Part shown: in pieces, positions 7,946 to 15,238 of the stretch | How positions within the stretch are numbered: the stretch's first letter is position 1 | Layout: every line of letters begins with the position of its first letter | Origin: a virus | IMG/VR virus record: IMGVR_UViG_3300020472_000074 | Coordinates: 1-37,972 of that record | Reading direction: 5' to 3' (one strand) | Length of the DNA: 37,972 bases | Made by a program: the position numbers and the translations under genes | Notes under the pieces: generated by a model | Seen by the model: the letters and a program-made list of their open reading frames with translations, nothing else | The model's database searches: none | Told to the model about the DNA's origin: nothing

Positions 7946-7948
7946 ACT

Positions 7949-8380
7949 ATGAAATTATTAATTTCTGAGGTGCTCCAGAAGGCACACAATGCCAAGACTA
8001 AGGCAGAGAAGGTGAAGATTTTACGTGATAATAAGACAGATGCACTACTGTCTGTCTTTATTATTAACTACGATGAGTCTGTTGTCTCTCTACTACCTGA
8101 AGGCAATGTACCTTACCGAGAGAACGAAGCACCCGAAGGTACTGAACATACCAAACTGGAACATGAAGCGAGACTTCTATTCCATTTCTTTAAAGGTGGA
8201 TCTAATTTACCTGGTCTTAAGAGAGAGACCATGTTTATTCAGATGCTAGAAGGTTTACATCCTTCGGAATCACAAGTTATTATCCTTGCTAAGGATAAGA
8301 AACTCAATACTAAGTATAAAGTAACCAAAGCCTGTGTAACGGAAGCATTTCCAGAGATTACATGGGGCGGTAGGTCATGA
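7949..8380 (+). CDS. DUF6433-type conserved cyanophage protein
   Basis: The 143-residue protein resembles a conserved family of T4-like cyanophages, which I recall as DUF6433. The shared features are an N-terminal KAKTKAEKVKILRDN segment, then SLLPEGNVPY, the segment RETMFIQMLEGLHPSE, and the end AFPEITWGGRS. It has no signal peptide or membrane helix. In such genomes it sits among small replication-era genes, as it does here between a membrane protein and a hypothetical gene. Its stop overlaps the next start. Biochemical function is not known to me. Confidence 0.8.
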   Translation: MKLLISEVLQKAHNAKTKAEKVKILRDNKTDALLSVFIINYDESVVSLLPEGNVPYRENEAPEGTEHTKLEHEARLLFHFFKGGSNLPGLKRETMFIQMLEGLHPSESQVIILAKDKKLNTKYKVTKACVTEAFPEITWGGRS

Positions 8381-8658
8381 ACCTCAAGATATTAGTGCAA
8401 GGATGCACTGACGAGGACGTAGCAGATAAGAAACTACCAGTCCATTCATATGTGGTATCATATGTGAAGGAGGATAAAGTTTGTCGTGACATTGTACTCG
8501 CTGGTAGTAAAGGAACGGTAGAGATCTTTGATCACTACTGGGACCTCTACAAGGAGGGGTTACAAGGTTGGAAACAAACTAATGGTCGTGTACCAGTGAG
8601 TAGATGGAACAATCAACGCAAGGTGGAGGAGAAACCAAAACCCAAAAGGAAAAAATGA
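8377..8658 (+). CDS. Hypothetical protein, basic C-terminus
   Basis: A 93-residue protein whose start overlaps the previous gene in an ATGA and whose end overlaps the next by four bases. The N-terminal half is beta-like (LKILVQGCTDED, HSYVVSYVKED), and the C-terminus is basic (EEKPKPKRKK). I recognise no family. Tight coupling to its neighbours supports it being translated. Confidence 0.7.
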   Translation: MNLKILVQGCTDEDVADKKLPVHSYVVSYVKEDKVCRDIVLAGSKGTVEIFDHYWDLYKEGLQGWKQTNGRVPVSRWNNQRKVEEKPKPKRKK

Positions 8659-8879
8659 ATTCGATATATGATTTTGCAAAAGGTAACAAGACCGATGAGA
8701 TCGACAAGGAGTCTAAGATTCTTGGAGCACAAGCTGCTACTGCGATCTTGGGTATAATATTTGGACCTTTTGTAGTGTGGGCAGCATGGAATGTAGTGAT
8801 GCCAGCACTCTTCGGACTACCTACTATAGGGTATGTCTATTCTTTAGCACTTTATGTACTTGTTAAGACCCTGAAATGA
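8655..8879 (+). CDS. Small membrane protein
   Basis: The 74-residue product has two hydrophobic segments: about residues 24-45 (AATAILGIIFGPFVVWAAW) and 50-70 (LFGLPTIGYVYSLALYVLV). It therefore probably spans the inner membrane twice. Start 8655 is favoured over an upstream in-frame ATG at 8604 because AAAGGA lies just before it and the overlap with the upstream gene is then only four bases. Its stop overlaps thyX in an ATGA. Function unknown. Confidence 0.72.
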   Translation: MNSIYDFAKGNKTDEIDKESKILGAQAATAILGIIFGPFVVWAAWNVVMPALFGLPTIGYVYSLALYVLVKTLK

Positions 8880-9583
8880 CAGATAAAGTATGTGTAATCT
8901 CCGTCACTCCAGATGCTGAGAGAACTATAGGATACATAGCACGTGTATCTAACCCAAAGAACCAGGACAACGAGAAGGTCTCTGGTCTTTTAAAGTATTG
9001 CATTAAGCATGGACACTGGTCTATCTTTGAGCAAGCACACATGACTGTTGAGATTAATACAACACGTGGACTTGCTGCACAGATACTGAGACACAGGTCA
9101 TTCACATACCAAGAGTTCAGTCAGAGGTATGCTGATTCATCTTTACTATGTGATGAGATACCACTACCAGAACTAAGAAGACAGGACACTAAGAACCGTC
9201 AGAATAGTATCAATGATCTTGACCCTAAGGTGGTCAACAAGTATGAGATACTCATGGCAGATCACTTCAGACATGGTATGGATCTCTATCAGCAGATGCT
9301 TAATGATGGTATCGCTAAGGAGTGTGCTAGGTTTGTACTACCACTAGCGACACCCACTAGGTTATACATGACAGGTAGTGTACGTAGTTGGATTCATTAT
9401 ATAAACTTACGCTCTGCTAATGGTACTCAGAAAGAGCACATGGATATTGCTAATACTATTAAGAGACACTTTGTGTGTCAGTTTCCAGCAGTAGCAGAAG
9501 CATTGGAGTGGTGTGATGATGATTGTGACTGTAAAGAAGAGGATTATTGGGGTGATACACAACCCTGCCTACGTATAGATTGA
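8876..9583 (+). CDS. thyX: Flavin-dependent thymidylate synthase
   Basis: ThyX makes dTMP from dUMP using FAD, NADPH and methylenetetrahydrofolate. The family motif appears as RHRSFTYQEFSQRYA around residues 73-87, including the Arg, His, Arg and Ser residues of the FAD/dUMP site. GHWSIFEQAHMT upstream and GSVRSWIHYINLR downstream are also typical. At 235 residues it has normal length and looks complete. The start overlaps the preceding membrane-protein gene, and its stop shares a base with the next ATG. Phage ThyX raises the thymidine supply for DNA replication. Confidence 0.97.
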   Translation: MTDKVCVISVTPDAERTIGYIARVSNPKNQDNEKVSGLLKYCIKHGHWSIFEQAHMTVEINTTRGLAAQILRHRSFTYQEFSQRYADSSLLCDEIPLPELRRQDTKNRQNSINDLDPKVVNKYEILMADHFRHGMDLYQQMLNDGIAKECARFVLPLATPTRLYMTGSVRSWIHYINLRSANGTQKEHMDIANTIKRHFVCQFPAVAEALEWCDDDCDCKEEDYWGDTQPCLRID

Positions 9584-10170
9584 TGGCAGAAGTAGTACCA
9601 GCATTCTCATCACCCATCTATGTGACAGGTGAGGACAGAGACTTTCCAATGATTAACTGGGAGTGTCTAGAGTTCACACCATATAATATAGAGAGTGTGG
9701 GATACCGTACAGTTGATCAGCATGTTTTAGACTCATTCCCTGACTTAGAGGGGTGGGTCTTTCAGCATGTATTGGACTATGTTATTGGTGCAATGGGAGT
9801 TGATCCTGATATCCATTGGCCTGAGATAACATGCTCATGGATCAACAAGTATAAGAAGGGACAAGCATCAGTACCTCACCACCATGCTAACAGCATGTAC
9901 TCAGGTAATATATTCTTGCAAGGAGACACAGGTAACCTAGTGTTTGAGAAACCTAAACATATGGTTGTAGAACCCACGCTCTCCCAACAGAACCTATATA
10001 ATTCTACTAGCTTTACTTTACCACCAATAAAGTCAGTGCTATGTATGTTTCCGTCTGATCTTATGCATCATACCTTGCCAAATGAATCAGAATCGGATAG
10101 AATAACACTCTCCTTTAATGTAATGGTTAGAGGACAACCACGATGGATAGAAGACAATGCCAACGTATGA
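9583..10170 (+). CDS. 2OG-Fe(II) oxygenase, TIGR02466-like
   Basis: The 195-residue protein fits the putative 2OG-Fe(II) oxygenase family TIGR02466. It has a histidine cluster H99-H101 followed by NSMYSGNIFL, then MFPSDLMHHTLPN with H162/H163, and SDRITLSFNVMV with Arg 173. The N-terminal FSSPIYV opening is also usual for the family. Start 9583 is the ATG overlapping the thyX stop; a TTG three bases earlier is unlikely. Its 3' end overlaps the next gene by 14 bases. Substrate unknown. Confidence 0.85.
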   Translation: MAEVVPAFSSPIYVTGEDRDFPMINWECLEFTPYNIESVGYRTVDQHVLDSFPDLEGWVFQHVLDYVIGAMGVDPDIHWPEITCSWINKYKKGQASVPHHHANSMYSGNIFLQGDTGNLVFEKPKHMVVEPTLSQQNLYNSTSFTLPPIKSVLCMFPSDLMHHTLPNESESDRITLSFNVMVRGQPRWIEDNANV

Positions 10171-10390
10171 TTTTAGAAACAAAGAGACAGGTGAGATCAT
10201 CGAGAACGTAGTCATGTCTATGCATGACCTCGATAAATATAAGGAGGAGCATCCAGAGTTAGAAAGATACTTTGGTAACCAAGCTCCAAAGGTTGCCTAT
10301 GGCTTACCTAAGCAGTCAGATGGATTTAAAGATGTGATGAGTAAGATACAATCTAATCATCCTGCCGCTGACTTATCAAGATTTACTTAA
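10157..10390 (+). CDS. Small FmdB-like protein lacking zinc-ribbon cysteines
   Basis: The opening MPTYDFRNKETGEIIE resembles the start of FmdB-type zinc-ribbon proteins (MPTYEYRC), but no cysteine is present in the 77 residues, so it cannot bind zinc through that ribbon. The following MHDLDKYKEEHPELERYFG and SRFT end are helical and charged. It overlaps the oxygenase gene upstream and lies three bases before phoH. Function unknown; the family link is tentative. Confidence 0.7.
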   Translation: MPTYDFRNKETGEIIENVVMSMHDLDKYKEEHPELERYFGNQAPKVAYGLPKQSDGFKDVMSKIQSNHPAADLSRFT

Positions 10391-10393
10391 ATT

Positions 10394-11149
10394 ATGGCAG
10401 TAAAAAAGCGTAAGACAACCTCTCAAAACAACAGCAGAAGTGCTAAAGCAATGAGACGCAAGAAGCCTATAAACATAGACCAACTTAAACAGATCGAACC
10501 GATAGGTGACAATCAGAAGTTGGTCTTTGATTCCTTTAAAGAGGGTAAGAATCTTGTGTTGCATGGTGCTGCTGGTACTGGTAAGACATTCATCAGTCTT
10601 TACCTAGCACTGGAGCAGGTACTTGACTTATCGTCACCATATGAGAAAATATATATGGTTCGCTCTCTTGTACCTACGAGAGAGATTGGTTTCCTACCAG
10701 GAGATCACGAGGACAAGTCAAACCTATATCAGATACCTTATAAGAACATGGTGAAATACATGTTCGAGATGCCTGATGAACCTTCATTTGAGATGCTTTA
10801 CGATGGTTTAAGAGCACAGCAGACCATATCTTTTTGGTCTACCTCTTTCATACGTGGCACAACATTTGACAGGTCTATTATAATAGTAGATGAGTTCTCT
10901 AACTTAAACTTCCATGAGCTTGACTCTATTGTTACTCGTGTGGGGCAGGACTGTAGGATTATATTCTCAGGAGACTATTCACAATCTGACTTAATCAAAA
11001 CAGGAGAACGTCAAGGTGTGCTAGACTTCATGAAGATCCTCCAATCTATGCCGTCCTTTGAGACTGTAGAGTTTGGTATCGGAGACATCGTACGCTCTGG
11101 TTTAGTACGTGAGTACTTAGTCAGCAAAATCAATCTAGGGTTTCATTAA
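10394..11149 (+). CDS. phoH: PhoH-like P-loop ATPase
   Basis: This 251-residue protein has a Walker A motif GAAGTGKT (about residues 58-65), a Walker B segment IIIVDEFSN and the downstream IIFSGDYSQSD typical of PhoH/RNA-helicase-like ATPases. A basic 30-residue N-terminus (KKRKTTSQNN and RRKKPIN) precedes the domain. PhoH is very common in marine phages, and although named for phosphate-starvation induction its phage role is unsettled; RNA binding or turnover is suspected. The gene follows the FmdB-like ORF by three bases, and its stop overlaps the exonuclease start. Confidence 0.93.
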   Translation: MAVKKRKTTSQNNSRSAKAMRRKKPINIDQLKQIEPIGDNQKLVFDSFKEGKNLVLHGAAGTGKTFISLYLALEQVLDLSSPYEKIYMVRSLVPTREIGFLPGDHEDKSNLYQIPYKNMVKYMFEMPDEPSFEMLYDGLRAQQTISFWSTSFIRGTTFDRSIIIVDEFSNLNFHELDSIVTRVGQDCRIIFSGDYSQSDLIKTGERQGVLDFMKILQSMPSFETVEFGIGDIVRSGLVREYLVSKINLGFH

Positions 11150-11853
11150 TGAAAGTGTTTAATCATGTGGGTCCTGCGAGGAAGTTGGAAGAACTTCCCA
11201 CCCAAAACGTTGACGGTAGACGATTTTATAAGTCTCCCGAAGGTCATTGGTATCCCTCTGTTACTACTGTGGTTGGTAAACAATCCATAGATGGTATAAA
11301 GAAATGGGAAGAGAGAATAGGTTGGGTTAAAGCAGAGAAGATTCGTAGAGAATCATCTTGGCGTGGTACTCAGTACCATACTATAGTGGAGTATTATCTT
11401 AACAATGACATTACGAAAGTTGAGAAGAGCGAGGGTCTTCCCTCGTACCTTTTTGGGTTTAGTCGTGAGATCCTTGATCGTATTGATAATATTCACCTTC
11501 TGGAAGCCCCTCTTTATTCTAATGATCTACGGATTGGTGGGCGTGTTGATTGTATTGCTGAGTTTGATGGCGAGCTTGCTATAATAGACTTTAAGACAAC
11601 CAAGGACATCAAGAAGGTAGAATGGTTGGAGAAGTATTTTGTACAGGAAGCAGCGTACGCTTACATGTACTACGAACGCACTGGTGTGGAGGTTAAGAAA
11701 CTTGTGACCTTATCTGTTGCAGAGAATGGTCAGACTCAAGTCGAAGAACGCTACGACAAGGCTCCTTACATAGACACATTGTGTGAGTGGATCAAAGAGT
11801 TTCAGATGGAATTTCTAACTGAAGCTGTAACTAATGGAGTCATTACAGAATGA
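11149..11853 (+). CDS. PD-(D/E)XK exonuclease (RecB/Cas4-type)
   Basis: The 234-residue protein has the PD-(D/E)XK nuclease core: GGRVDCIAEFDG supplies the first Asp, ELAIIDFKTTK supplies the D-x-K pair, and the helix YFVQEAAYAYMYYERTG carries the QxxxY motif of RecB-like nucleases. An N-terminal YPSVTTVVG segment is typical of phage exonucleases of this kind. It probably resects or degrades DNA during replication-recombination or host DNA breakdown. It is coupled to phoH by a one-base overlap and followed by gp33. Confidence 0.87.
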   Translation: MKVFNHVGPARKLEELPTQNVDGRRFYKSPEGHWYPSVTTVVGKQSIDGIKKWEERIGWVKAEKIRRESSWRGTQYHTIVEYYLNNDITKVEKSEGLPSYLFGFSREILDRIDNIHLLEAPLYSNDLRIGGRVDCIAEFDGELAIIDFKTTKDIKKVEWLEKYFVQEAAYAYMYYERTGVEVKKLVTLSVAENGQTQVEERYDKAPYIDTLCEWIKEFQMEFLTEAVTNGVITE

Positions 11854-11873
11854 AAGAGCTTGAGGAAAATTTT

Positions 11874-12095
11874 ATGACACAAAGTAAATTCAGCACTCTG
11901 GTAGAACATACCGTACAGAATAGTAATGGTCTGATAAACTACATAGAGGCAGTCGCAGCAGTCTGTGACGACTATGATATTGAGATAGAAGTCGTTAACA
12001 AACTGATCTCTAAACCACTGAAGGATAAGATCAAAGCTAACGCACAACAATTAAATTGTATCAAACGCACAAGTAGAGGGGTTTTACCATTATGA
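11874..12095 (+). CDS. 33: Late transcription co-activator gp33
   Basis: The 73-residue protein matches the conserved core of T4 gp33. An Ile/Tyr-Ile-Glu-Ala helix (LINYIEAVAAVCDDYDIE) is followed by LISKPLKDKIKANAQQLN, aligning with the T4 segment that binds the RNA polymerase flap. gp33 bridges RNA polymerase, gp55 and the sliding clamp at late promoters such as those listed here. Start 11874 is chosen because GAGG (11862-11865) stands eight bases upstream; an in-frame ATG at 11850, overlapping the exonuclease stop, would add eight residues. T4 also has gene 33 close to gene 32. Confidence 0.82.
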   Translation: MTQSKFSTLVEHTVQNSNGLINYIEAVAAVCDDYDIEIEVVNKLISKPLKDKIKANAQQLNCIKRTSRGVLPL

Positions 12096-12466
12096 ACGAA
12101 GATTTCTTCCGTTCTGAAGTGATACAGGCCGAACTAGATGATCTTCAGACAACATATAATGATTTGCTTCAGATGTCTAGCAAGTTAAACCAGTTAGACA
12201 AGTCTCAACAGTTGGAGCACATCAATAAAACATTAGAGTTGATTGCCAAGCAGAAAGTATTTTATGCTCGTCTTCAGTTGATGAGTAACTATGTCACAGA
12301 CGATGAAGACGGAGAGTCATCAGACGTTAAAGAGGTGAAGGAAAGGATCGATCAGGTCAGTAACCTATACTCTGGTGGTAACAGTAATCTTTTAGATATA
12401 TTACAGGCGATGGAGGATAAACTCCTGTGTTGGAAGAGGGATTTGGAGGGGGTTGACAACGCATAA
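12092..12466 (+). CDS. DUF1825 family protein
   Basis: The 124-residue protein matches the cyanobacterial DUF1825 pattern: an opening of the form FF-x-SE-x-x-x-x-ELD (FFRSEVIQAELDDLQ), then DKSQQLEHINKTLELIAKQKVFYARLQL, then a charged linker and EVKERI. It is all-helical with no Cys cluster. Homologues are common in cyanobacteria and cyanophages, with no function known to me. It sits between gp33 and gp32, where T4 carries gp59, the helicase loader. Whether it plays a comparable role is speculation. Confidence 0.85.
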   Translation: MNEDFFRSEVIQAELDDLQTTYNDLLQMSSKLNQLDKSQQLEHINKTLELIAKQKVFYARLQLMSNYVTDDEDGESSDVKEVKERIDQVSNLYSGGNSNLLDILQAMEDKLLCWKRDLEGVDNA

Positions 12467-12469
12467 ATA
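12462..12469 (+). promoter_or_regulatory. Late promoter octamer for gp32
   Basis: CATAAATA differs from the T4 late octamer only at the first base and is followed by GTATG. TTGACA at 12453-12458 precedes it, but no matching -10 is spaced correctly. Transcription would start about 50 bases before gp32. Confidence 0.65.
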
Positions 12470-12474
12470 GTATG

Positions 12475-12488
12475 CCATCATATGATGG
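12475..12488. promoter_or_regulatory. Perfect 14-bp palindrome in the gp32 leader
   Basis: CCATCATATGATGG is its own reverse complement. It lies just downstream of the late octamer, inside the expected gp32 leader, followed by an A-rich single-stranded-looking stretch and GGAG (12515-12518). It could be a protein operator or an RNA hairpin used for autoregulation, as T4 gp32 does with its own leader. Confidence 0.5.
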
Positions 12489-12524
12489 TAAACAAGCCAA
12501 ATACAAAAACACACGGAGAATACA

Positions 12525-13433
12525 ATGTCATTTGCATCCCTTAAGAAGTCCTCTAGGTCTTCCATTGCTAGTTTAACAAAGGAACTAGAGAAACTGAACA
12601 CTAAGGGTGGCGGTAACGGTCCTGACGAACGACTCTGGAAACCAGAAGTCGATAAGGCAGGCAACGGTTATGCTGTCATTCGTTTCCTTCCTGCTCCAAC
12701 AGGTGAGGAACTACCTTGGGCACAGGTATGGTCACATGCTTTCCAAGGACCAGGAGGTTGGTACATCGAGAACAGTTTGACTACATTAGGTCAGAATGAT
12801 CCAGTCGGTGAACTCAATCGTATCCTATGGAACAGTGGTCTGGATACAGACAAGGACGTTGCACGTAAGCAGAAGCGTAAGCTTTCTTACTACAGTAACA
12901 TCTTGGTCGTTAAAGATCCTCTGCACCCAGAGAATGAAGGAAGAGTCTTCCTGTATAAGTACGGTAAGAAGATTCATGACAAGTTAGTTGAGGCAATGAA
13001 GCCACAGTTTGAGGATGAAGAACCCATCAACCCATTCGATTTTTGGAAGGGTGCTGACTTTAAGTTAAAGATTGTCAAGCAAGATGGATACTGGAACTAT
13101 GATCGTTCTGAGTTTGCATCACCATCAGTCCTAGGTGACTATGAAGATGCTAAACTAGAGGAGATCTATAACCAAGAGTATAGTCTCGCAGCATTTACTA
13201 ATGCTGAGAACTTTAAACCTTACGAGGCATTAGAGAAGAGATTAAACCTAGTTCTAGGTAAGAACAAGGCACGTGTACAGACACGTGATGAGGAACTGGA
13301 AGAACCTGTGCCAGTTGTAGAAGAGAACACTACGGTCACCGCAGGGTTCGGAAACAGTGTAGAATCATTAAAGACAGATGGTCCTGAGGATCCTGATCTG
13401 TCATACTTTGCACGATTAGCTGAGGAAGGTTAA
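12525..13433 (+). CDS. 32: Single-stranded DNA-binding protein gp32
   Basis: This 302-residue protein matches T4 gp32 in layout. It has a basic N-terminal B-domain (SFASLKKSSRSSIASLTKEL) for cooperativity, a core OB-fold region (VIRFLPAPTGEELPWAQVW, NSGLDTDKDVARKQKRK, YYSNILVVKDPLHPENEG, PINPFDFWKGADFKLKI), and an acidic C-terminus ending DPDLSYFARLAEEG for protein contacts. It coats ssDNA during phage replication, recombination and repair. The ATG has GGAG six bases upstream. A late promoter and a palindrome precede it. The stop shares a base with the next ATG. Zinc ligands of T4 gp32 are not evident. Confidence 0.95.
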   Translation: MSFASLKKSSRSSIASLTKELEKLNTKGGGNGPDERLWKPEVDKAGNGYAVIRFLPAPTGEELPWAQVWSHAFQGPGGWYIENSLTTLGQNDPVGELNRILWNSGLDTDKDVARKQKRKLSYYSNILVVKDPLHPENEGRVFLYKYGKKIHDKLVEAMKPQFEDEEPINPFDFWKGADFKLKIVKQDGYWNYDRSEFASPSVLGDYEDAKLEEIYNQEYSLAAFTNAENFKPYEALEKRLNLVLGKNKARVQTRDEELEEPVPVVEENTTVTAGFGNSVESLKTDGPEDPDLSYFARLAEEG

Positions 13434-13747
13434 TGAAGAAATGGTTACTAGCACTACCTCTGTTCATGTTTGCAGCACCTGCTCAAGCATTAACATGGGA
13501 ACAGTTAGTAGAGTGGGCAGAAACGCCCACTCATTACCATTCTGCACCCTACCATAGTCACTACCATCCACATGGTCACTATTATGAGTCTCCACATCGT
13601 TGGTGTAATCAGATAGTATATAAGGAAGAGTACGTACCAGGCAGACCTGATTACCATGGTAATTGGATGCCAGGACATGTTAATAAGTGGCAAGAGACAG
13701 TCAAAGTCCCATGTAGAAGACTTCTGAGGAGGAGACACTATCACTGA
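13433..13747 (+). CDS. Secreted histidine-rich protein
   Basis: The 104-residue product has a textbook Sec signal peptide (KKWLLALPLFMFAAPAQA), predicted to be cleaved after AQA. The mature part contains eight histidines within about 25 residues (THYHSAPYHSHYHPHGH) and ends RRRHYH. Two cysteines (WCNQ and VPCRR) flank a YVPGRPDYHGNWMPGH segment and could form a disulfide. A periplasmic metal-binding role (Fe, Zn, Ni or Cu) is plausible from composition. The gene overlaps the gp32 stop by one base and shares one base with the downstream oxygenase gene. No family recognised. Confidence 0.8.
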   Translation: MKKWLLALPLFMFAAPAQALTWEQLVEWAETPTHYHSAPYHSHYHPHGHYYESPHRWCNQIVYKEEYVPGRPDYHGNWMPGHVNKWQETVKVPCRRLLRRRHYH

Positions 13748-14298
13748 TGCTATATCAAACATATATTAATCCTGAAGCAAAGGAAATGAATCCTAAGCTT
13801 CACGAAAGTGTGAAGAAATACGTTGTCACTGACCTTGCTAAGGGTGGTGCATCAAGAACAGAATTTAACTTCCATAAGAAGAAAATAGACGACCTAAGTC
13901 GTCTTTTTAATTGGATAGAAGATGTGTTACCTCAAGCAGCATTTCATTTCGCTCAGGGTAGTGTTGATGATGAATATGATCCAACTCTATTAGGGTTTGA
14001 TCCAAAAAGATTTAAGATAGCAGAGTGTTGGGGTATAGAGTTTAACAAAGGGGATACTGTAGAAGCACACAATCATTTCCCATACTCCATGTCATTCTGT
14101 TACTATGTTAAGGTACCAGACAAGGATACACCACTAGTCCTCTTTAATGAACTAGGAAATAGTAGTGACATGATGGGTGAAGCAGTCCCTATTGAGGACG
14201 GTATGTTATGCTTCTTCCATGCTAAGACATTCCATTTTGTACCCCCAAGTCAGAGCGACGAACGCTGTGCTATTGTAGGAAATATTTTATATAATTGA
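13747..14298 (+). CDS. 2OG-Fe(II) oxygenase-like protein
   Basis: The 183-residue protein has the pattern of phage 2OG oxygenases related to TIGR02466: AECWGIEFNKGDTVEAHNHF with H108 and H110, then DGMLCFFHAKTFHFVPPS with H163, and DERCAIVGNI with Arg 173. The first metal motif is H-x-H rather than the usual H-x-D, so metal binding may differ. It is the last plus-strand gene before the minus-strand gp53-gp48 pair and is coupled to the histidine-rich secreted protein upstream. Substrate unknown. Confidence 0.75.
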   Translation: MLYQTYINPEAKEMNPKLHESVKKYVVTDLAKGGASRTEFNFHKKKIDDLSRLFNWIEDVLPQAAFHFAQGSVDDEYDPTLLGFDPKRFKIAECWGIEFNKGDTVEAHNHFPYSMSFCYYVKVPDKDTPLVLFNELGNSSDMMGEAVPIEDGMLCFFHAKTFHFVPPSQSDERCAIVGNILYN

Positions 14299-14320
14299 TA
14301 TATTATTTCGACTTTTGATT
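14299..14320 (+). repeat. 22-bp direct repeat, copy 2
   Basis: An exact match to 127-148, placed right after the 13747 gene. Here the shared CGACTT pairs with a downstream AAGTCG (14327-14332) instead of an upstream one. The terminator part that follows in copy 1 is degraded in this copy. Confidence 0.85.
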
Positions 14321-14341
14321 GCAGATAAGTCGGAAAAAAAA

Positions 14342-14366
14342 CTCAAGGTATTTTTAACTTCCAGAG
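14342..14366 (-). terminator. Possible weak terminator for the gp48-gp53 transcript
   Basis: Read on the minus strand, CTCTGG spanning the gp53 stop region can pair imperfectly with CCTTGAG, and eight T residues follow (plus-strand A-run 14334-14341). The stem has mismatches. The plus-strand terminator expected here from copy 1 of the repeat has lost its GC pairing. Confidence 0.35.
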
Positions 14367-15238
14367 GTTGAGCTAGAATCTGTAGTACCAGAGATAACTC
14401 CAGATGAGTTGACAGTACCAGCATTTGATGTATCTACAGTTCTGACCTGTTCACCAGATGACAGTGTAGTTATTGTAACGGTTCTATTGACTAATTCTTG
14501 ATTAGACGCAAAAGCGACTGTAGCATTTTGACCATATACTGTGCTATATCCGTTTTTCTCTGTAACGAAGATTTCCTCTACAGCACCCCAAGTCATTTTT
14601 ACGTCACCAGCGTCAATTTCGTCATGTGGCTCATATTCGCATAATCGTCTAAATTCCTCTGCAAAGGTTTCTACGTATGCAGGTTTTAATAACCATATAT
14701 TTGCTTTATAGTCATTTAGCTGTTTTTCGTATTCATAGTTGGTAATAGGTATTGACGCATTTGACACTGTGATTCCCTGAATCTTATAGGTGAAATTTTC
14801 GTTTACTTGTAATCCTGCAGGTACAACAATCTCACCTCTATTGGATATTACCTCTTCATCTTGGTGGTAGTCATTTGATCTTATTTCGTTAGTTTCATAA
14901 TGATGGATTCCATCAGGATTACCATACATCTTCACAATTACCTTATATAATTGATCTTCGGATAATGGCCATTCATCATAAACATTGACAATATTGTTAC
15001 ACAGCAAAACAACCCAATCATAGTCAGTAGACCCATAAACCCTATGAGCGACCTGATCTGGTCTTTCATTGTTTCTTACAGTTGTTTGCTCAAATCCAAG
15101 AATTGCTTTTTGGAGCGAATCAATGATTTTAGCTCTTCTAAAGATGTTTTTGGCTACAATATATGGTTCGACGTTATTGCGTCGTATACTGGTAACCCTT
15201 ACTTTGACTTTAGGTAGATATTTAAAATAATTTGCCAT
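14354..15238 (-). CDS. 53: Baseplate wedge subunit gp53
   Basis: The 294-residue minus-strand protein matches T4 gp53. It starts MANYFKYLPKVKVRV, has RPDQVAHRVYGSTDYDWVVLLCNNIVNVYDEWPLS (the LysM-like segment that clamps baseplate wedges), and continues with YGNPDGIHHYETNE. The C-terminal third is Ser/Thr-rich (GVISGTTDSSSTSGS) and longer than in T4. gp53 joins adjacent wedges around the hub. Its start overlaps the gp48 stop in a TAATG, so the two genes are co-translated. They form the only minus-strand pair in the window. Confidence 0.93.
   Translation of the reverse strand: MANYFKYLPKVKVRVTSIRRNNVEPYIVAKNIFRRAKIIDSLQKAILGFEQTTVRNNERPDQVAHRVYGSTDYDWVVLLCNNIVNVYDEWPLSEDQLYKVIVKMYGNPDGIHHYETNEIRSNDYHQDEEVISNRGEIVVPAGLQVNENFTYKIQGITVSNASIPITNYEYEKQLNDYKANIWLLKPAYVETFAEEFRRLCEYEPHDEIDAGDVKMTWGAVEEIFVTEKNGYSTVYGQNATVAFASNQELVNRTVTITTLSSGEQVRTVDTSNAGTVNSSGVISGTTDSSSTSGS

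Noticed and set aside
10230-10237. GATAAATA resembling a late promoter
   Set aside because: It lies in the middle of the 10157 coding region with no nearby start codon on that strand except phoH, 160 bases away; probably chance.
14306-14335. Hairpin TTTCGACTT with AAGTCGGAA as a terminator
   Set aside because: It is not followed by a T-run on either strand, so it is a stem but not a standard intrinsic terminator.
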